From positions 1 through 26,134 of IMG/VR virus record IMGVR_UViG_3300027861_000176: a stretch of 26,134 bases of DNA. One strand, given 5' to 3'. Origin of the DNA: a virus. Made by a program: the position numbers and the translations under genes. Under the pieces are notes generated by a model that had not been told where the DNA came from, did not search any database, and saw only the letters and a program-made list of their open reading frames with translations. This document shows, piece after piece, positions 23,058 to 26,134 of this stretch. Within the stretch, counting starts at the first letter, position 1, and each line of letters opens with the position of its first letter.

Positions 23058-26000
23058 ATGAACGAAGAACTATTAAGATTAGCATATAGTAAGATGAAAA
23101 CAGATGCTTCATTTGAAACGTTTGTACAAGATTTTAAATCTAGTGTAGATTTGCAGAATTTAGCATACAGTAAGATGAAAACAGACGCTTCATTTGAAAC
23201 GTTTGTACAAGATGCATTGGGTTCAGTAAAAAAAAAAGAGCCGACAGCACAGGGGCAGATGGCACAGGAGCCGACAGCACAGGAGCAGATGGCAGAAGCA
23301 ATGGCTCCGAAGCAAGGTGGGTTGGACTTCGTATCGGAAGATTCTTCTTTGGATTTGTCTACGCAGCAAGGAAGAGATGAGGCGTATAAAGAATCTCAAG
23401 ACTTTGAACTTCAGAAGGATGAAGAACTCAGAACTAAATTAGCAGAGCAGACATACACATACGCAGGTAGACCAGGGGCAAAGTACAAGAAGCAACCTGA
23501 CGGTTCATACCTAATAAACCTTGGGGATAAAACTCAAAACAATTACATACCACTTGATGATCCTGACGGCACAAGAACTGCCGAGTTAAATAGAAATGCG
23601 ATATCTGATATAACTAGATTTCAAAAATCAGAAGGTCCCTATGGTTCCTGGACTAAGATTCTTTCAGGACAAGAAATAGAAGACGTAGAATTACAAGCGG
23701 ATAAAGAAAAGAAAGCTGTAATATCATACTTAGATAAGATTAAGGAAGACCAATTCGAAGGGGCTGAAGAACTATCAAGAGAGTCTTTTATAAAGAGTGA
23801 TGAGATAAAAAACAAACTTATCAAGGATAAAGAGTCTAAACCAATTACAGACATAAATCTTTCTAAAAGATATGACAGAGTAATCGCAGGTTTAGATACT
23901 GATACAGAGGAGTATAAAGAAAATCAAAGAATCAGAAGCAACGTAAAAAAGCTAAATGAATTCAATGATGTTAAATTTAAAAAGGACCAATCAGAAACTG
24001 AGTACGTAACTCAACTAAGTAATTTTCTAAAATCATTGCCCGGTCCTGAGTCAGATATATTTACAATTGAAGAGTCTAGTGCAGGTACTGACGAAGTAAA
24101 GATAACAAACAAACTTACAGGTGAGTCAAAAAGAATTGACTTAGATGCAGGAGATAAATATAGTCGTTTTAGAGAAAAAGAATTAGCATCTACATTTGTA
24201 GAACTTAGTATCAAGTCGTATAAGGAAGACAAAGCGGTTAAAGATTATTATGATGCTGTAAAGTTTGGGTTGTTATCTGATGATATAACTGCATTTACAG
24301 AAGAGCGTGTTGTTGGAGGAAGTCCTGTAACAAGTGTGTTAGAATCTATATTTGGAAGTCCAAAAGGAGGTTTTGAAGAAAAAGAAAAACAATTAACAAA
24401 AGAAGCTATAAGCAATATACCATTGGATTATAATTTTGAGGGTCTCACACCTGAGGCTAAAGAAGGTATAATAGAAGCTAGAGAAAAAATGTTAAGTGTT
24501 ATTGGAGAAAAAGATAAGATTGTAAAATATGATCCAAGACTACTTCCTGCATATAACACCAAAGAAAATATATACTTAAAAAATAAACAGATTGTTAATA
24601 AAAGAAAAACAATCAATCAACTAAATGAAGAAGCTGATAATATTGTTGGTCAAATAAACGAAGTAGATGCAAGTATAGCACTAGGAAGACAGCCTCAGGC
24701 GCTACAGTTTGAAACTGTTCTTGGACCTATGTCAAACCTAGATAAAAGAAACTATCTAGTAAATCAACTAAAGACAAAGGTAAATGCACTAAACGAAGAG
24801 CAACAGTCATTACAGGACATAGAGATAAACTTAAATCAGTCAGCAGCAGTAAACTTTGCAATTCAAGAAAAGAGAGGTTCTACCTTAGGTGCTATGACTA
24901 AATCATTCTTATCTGGAGGCGCAGGTTTTGCAGGATTTGTTATGGGTGACACTGAGAAAGACATATATGGTCAAACATACGAGCAGAGAGCAACTGAAGA
25001 TTTGGTCCCAGGGATTATTACAGATGAGTATATAGCAAGTAAAGATAGAAGTGATTTGTTTAAGGCAGGAACTGGATTGTTATCTTCGATTGGTGCTATG
25101 GCTACAGGAAGTCTTATTGCTCCGGGAGTTGGTACGGTTGCATCAAAAATTACTCAAGAAGGATTTAAAAGGACAGGTGCGGCACTACGTGGATTACCTT
25201 CATCAGCAGGTATATATGGTATGCTTTACTCTGAAAACAAAAATCTAATGTCATCACCAGAGTTTGATGATATACCAGAGTGGGAGAAGAAAACTATGTC
25301 TGCACTATATGCGGGTGTATCAACCCTATTAGAAAAACTTGGATTAAGCAGAGCGTTTTCTAAAACTCCTTTAGGTAAAACTTTAACTGCAAAGATAATA
25401 AACAAAACATTTTCTGAAATACCTAAAGGGGCAAGCGCAAAAGTTATTTCTAATACAATTAACAAAAATGCAAAGTCAACATTAAACGAAAGGCTTCTAG
25501 GTTTAGCTACAGCACCTTTAGCTGAAGGGGGTACAGAAGCGGCTCAAGAACTATATAATGTTGCATTAAAGAATTCATACAATGCCATAAAGGGGAAGGA
25601 TTATTTTGAAGTAGCTAGTACTTATAATGCAATATATGATGTTACTTCAGAAGCGTTTAAGTTGGGAGTTATTGGTGGTGCTATGGCTAACACAGCAGGT
25701 CAGGCAACAAGAGCAGTAGCAGAAGGGTTTAATGAAAAAACCCGTCTGAATGACGTTGATTTTAAAGTTATGTATGACTTTGCAACAAAAGGAGATATGT
25801 ACAGCACGTATGAGGCTCAGTTGAATACCCAAGTTGCATTAGGTAAAATGACCGAGAAGGATGCTCAATCTAAACTTGATGGTATAGGATACGCTAAAGG
25901 GATATTTGATCAGATACCTGACAACTTAAATACGAGTGATGCCAAAGAAGCTTTCAACTTAATAGTAGAGAAGAGAAACTTGGAGTCTAAGGTTGAGGGC

Positions 26001-26134
26001 AAGGAGCCTAACTTAGTCGTTAAGGAGAAGGAACGTATCACAGAGATAGACAACGAATTAACTGAGTTAGGTAAGAAAGAAGTTGTAGCTGAGGAGGTTG
26101 CTGAACCAACTGTAGCTGAGGAGATTATAGCTGA
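23058..26134 (+). CDS. Giant internal/cargo-type virion protein, 3'-truncated (at least 1025 aa)
   Basis: The frame is open from ATG 23058 to the window end with no stop. Two 27-residue N-terminal repeats (LAYSKMKTDASFETFVQD at residues 8 and 35) are followed by a short EPTAQ..MA repeat linker. A small Tyr-rich beta module follows (~130-180, QTYTYAGRPGAKYKK ... NNYIPLDDPDG). The main body is long charged helix. Membrane-like stretches occur at ~616-632 (FLSGGAGFAGFVMG) and ~671-700 (GTGLLSSIGAMATGSLIAPG), with milder ones near 870-890. The visible part ends in an acidic VAEEVAEPTVAEE low-complexity tract. It has no visible enzyme motif; a lysozyme or protease domain could lie downstream. Size, helicity and membrane segments fit a T7 gp16-like or crAss cargo ejection protein. 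Confidence 0.65.
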   Translation, partial: MNEELLRLAYSKMKTDASFETFVQDFKSSVDLQNLAYSKMKTDASFETFVQDALGSVKKKEPTAQGQMAQEPTAQEQMAEAMAPKQGGLDFVSEDSSLDLSTQQGRDEAYKESQDFELQKDEELRTKLAEQTYTYAGRPGAKYKKQPDGSYLINLGDKTQNNYIPLDDPDGTRTAELNRNAISDITRFQKSEGPYGSWTKILSGQEIEDVELQADKEKKAVISYLDKIKEDQFEGAEELSRESFIKSDEIKNKLIKDKESKPITDINLSKRYDRVIAGLDTDTEEYKENQRIRSNVKKLNEFNDVKFKKDQSETEYVTQLSNFLKSLPGPESDIFTIEESSAGTDEVKITNKLTGESKRIDLDAGDKYSRFREKELASTFVELSIKSYKEDKAVKDYYDAVKFGLLSDDITAFTEERVVGGSPVTSVLESIFGSPKGGFEEKEKQLTKEAISNIPLDYNFEGLTPEAKEGIIEAREKMLSVIGEKDKIVKYDPRLLPAYNTKENIYLKNKQIVNKRKTINQLNEEADNIVGQINEVDASIALGRQPQALQFETVLGPMSNLDKRNYLVNQLKTKVNALNEEQQSLQDIEINLNQSAAVNFAIQEKRGSTLGAMTKSFLSGGAGFAGFVMGDTEKDIYGQTYEQRATEDLVPGIITDEYIASKDRSDLFKAGTGLLSSIGAMATGSLIAPGVGTVASKITQEGFKRTGAALRGLPSSAGIYGMLYSENKNLMSSPEFDDIPEWEKKTMSALYAGVSTLLEKLGLSRAFSKTPLGKTLTAKIINKTFSEIPKGASAKVISNTINKNAKSTLNERLLGLATAPLAEGGTEAAQELYNVALKNSYNAIKGKDYFEVASTYNAIYDVTSEAFKLGVIGGAMANTAGQATRAVAEGFNEKTRLNDVDFKVMYDFATKGDMYSTYEAQLNTQVALGKMTEKDAQSKLDGIGYAKGIFDQIPDNLNTSDAKEAFNLIVEKRNLESKVEGKEPNLVVKEKERITEIDNELTELGKKEVVAEEVAEPTVAEEIIA
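23079..23213 (+). repeat. Tandem 54-bp near-identical repeats at start of giant protein gene
   Basis: 23079-23132 and 23160-23213 differ at only two synonymous third positions (tat/tac and gat/gac) and encode the same 18 residues, LAYSKMKTDASFETFVQD. The period is 81 bp (27 codons). The linker between the copies is not repeated. Confidence 0.95.
23238..23297 (+). repeat. Two tandem 30-bp repeats (EPTAQ linker)
   Basis: 23238-23267 and 23268-23297 are head-to-tail copies encoding EPTAQGQMAQ and EPTAQEQMAE, with a few base differences. They lie just after an A10 tract (23228-23237), so the region is prone to slippage and length variation. Confidence 0.9.

Noticed and set aside
1-26134. Stop-codon reassignment (TAG to Gln) as in some crAss-like phages
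   Set aside because: TAG ends several tightly spaced genes (2837, 8584, 8906, 11518, 14300) right before a new start, so the standard bacterial code fits.
1-26134. tRNA genes, CRISPR arrays, insertion sequences or integrase/attachment sites
   Set aside because: I saw no cloverleaf-like segments, regularly spaced short palindromic repeats, transposase-like ORFs or inverted terminal repeats. The only repeats are in-frame within fibre and giant-protein genes.

Overview
The window is 26 kb of the late (virion assembly) region of a short-tailed, tailed phage that most likely infects a member of the Bacteroidota. All genes I can support lie on the + strand, are tightly packed (many ATGA or 1-3 nt junctions) and AT-rich. 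Start codons are preceded by A-rich tracts with almost no Shine-Dalgarno sequence. The promoter-like sites match the Bacteroidota -7 box TAnnTTTG. TAA, TAG and TGA all serve as stops, so no stop-codon reassignment is needed. Gene content and order (TerL, ~800-residue portal, scaffold, HK97-type capsid protein, two connector/ring-type proteins, a giant 'stabilization/muzzle' protein, then large helical internal proteins) resemble crAss-like phages and related marine flavobacterial podoviruses. This family placement comes from recalled family features, not from a search.

Layout. 1-2598: distal tail adhesins and small accessory genes: a 5'-truncated fibre ending in a DUF1566-like domain, two small proteins, and a repeat-built fibre ending in a C1q-like jelly roll. 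2610-3756: small conserved proteins and a GroES-like co-chaperonin. 3665-8584: packaging (putative small terminase, large terminase, portal). 8586-11518: head assembly (small basic protein, acidic scaffold, major capsid protein) closed by a strong intrinsic terminator. 11589-12341: an unknown conserved protein, also closed by a terminator. 12424-19693: connector and tail (two ring/connector-type proteins, then the 1524-residue muzzle-like protein and a separate 267-residue continuation of the same family). 19715-26134: a GNAT acetyltransferase and three helical internal/ejection-type proteins, the last of which runs off the window.

Functional logic. Scaffold and capsid protein assemble a prohead around the portal, possibly helped by the phage co-chaperonin together with host GroEL. 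TerS/TerL package DNA, ring and muzzle proteins close the head and form the stubby tail, fibres bind the host, and internal proteins probably enter the cell with the DNA. Promoter-like boxes at 8934, 12400 and 19700, with terminators at 11532 and 12364, suggest separately tuned units. The capsid gene also shows a sharply different arginine codon choice, consistent with high expression.

No replication, integration, lysis, tRNA, CRISPR or defence genes are visible. I see no clearly undescribed system. The most interesting points are a lambda-type deviant Walker A in TerL, an apparently tandem GroES-fold protein, one small beta-module recurring in three virion proteins, and the split muzzle protein.
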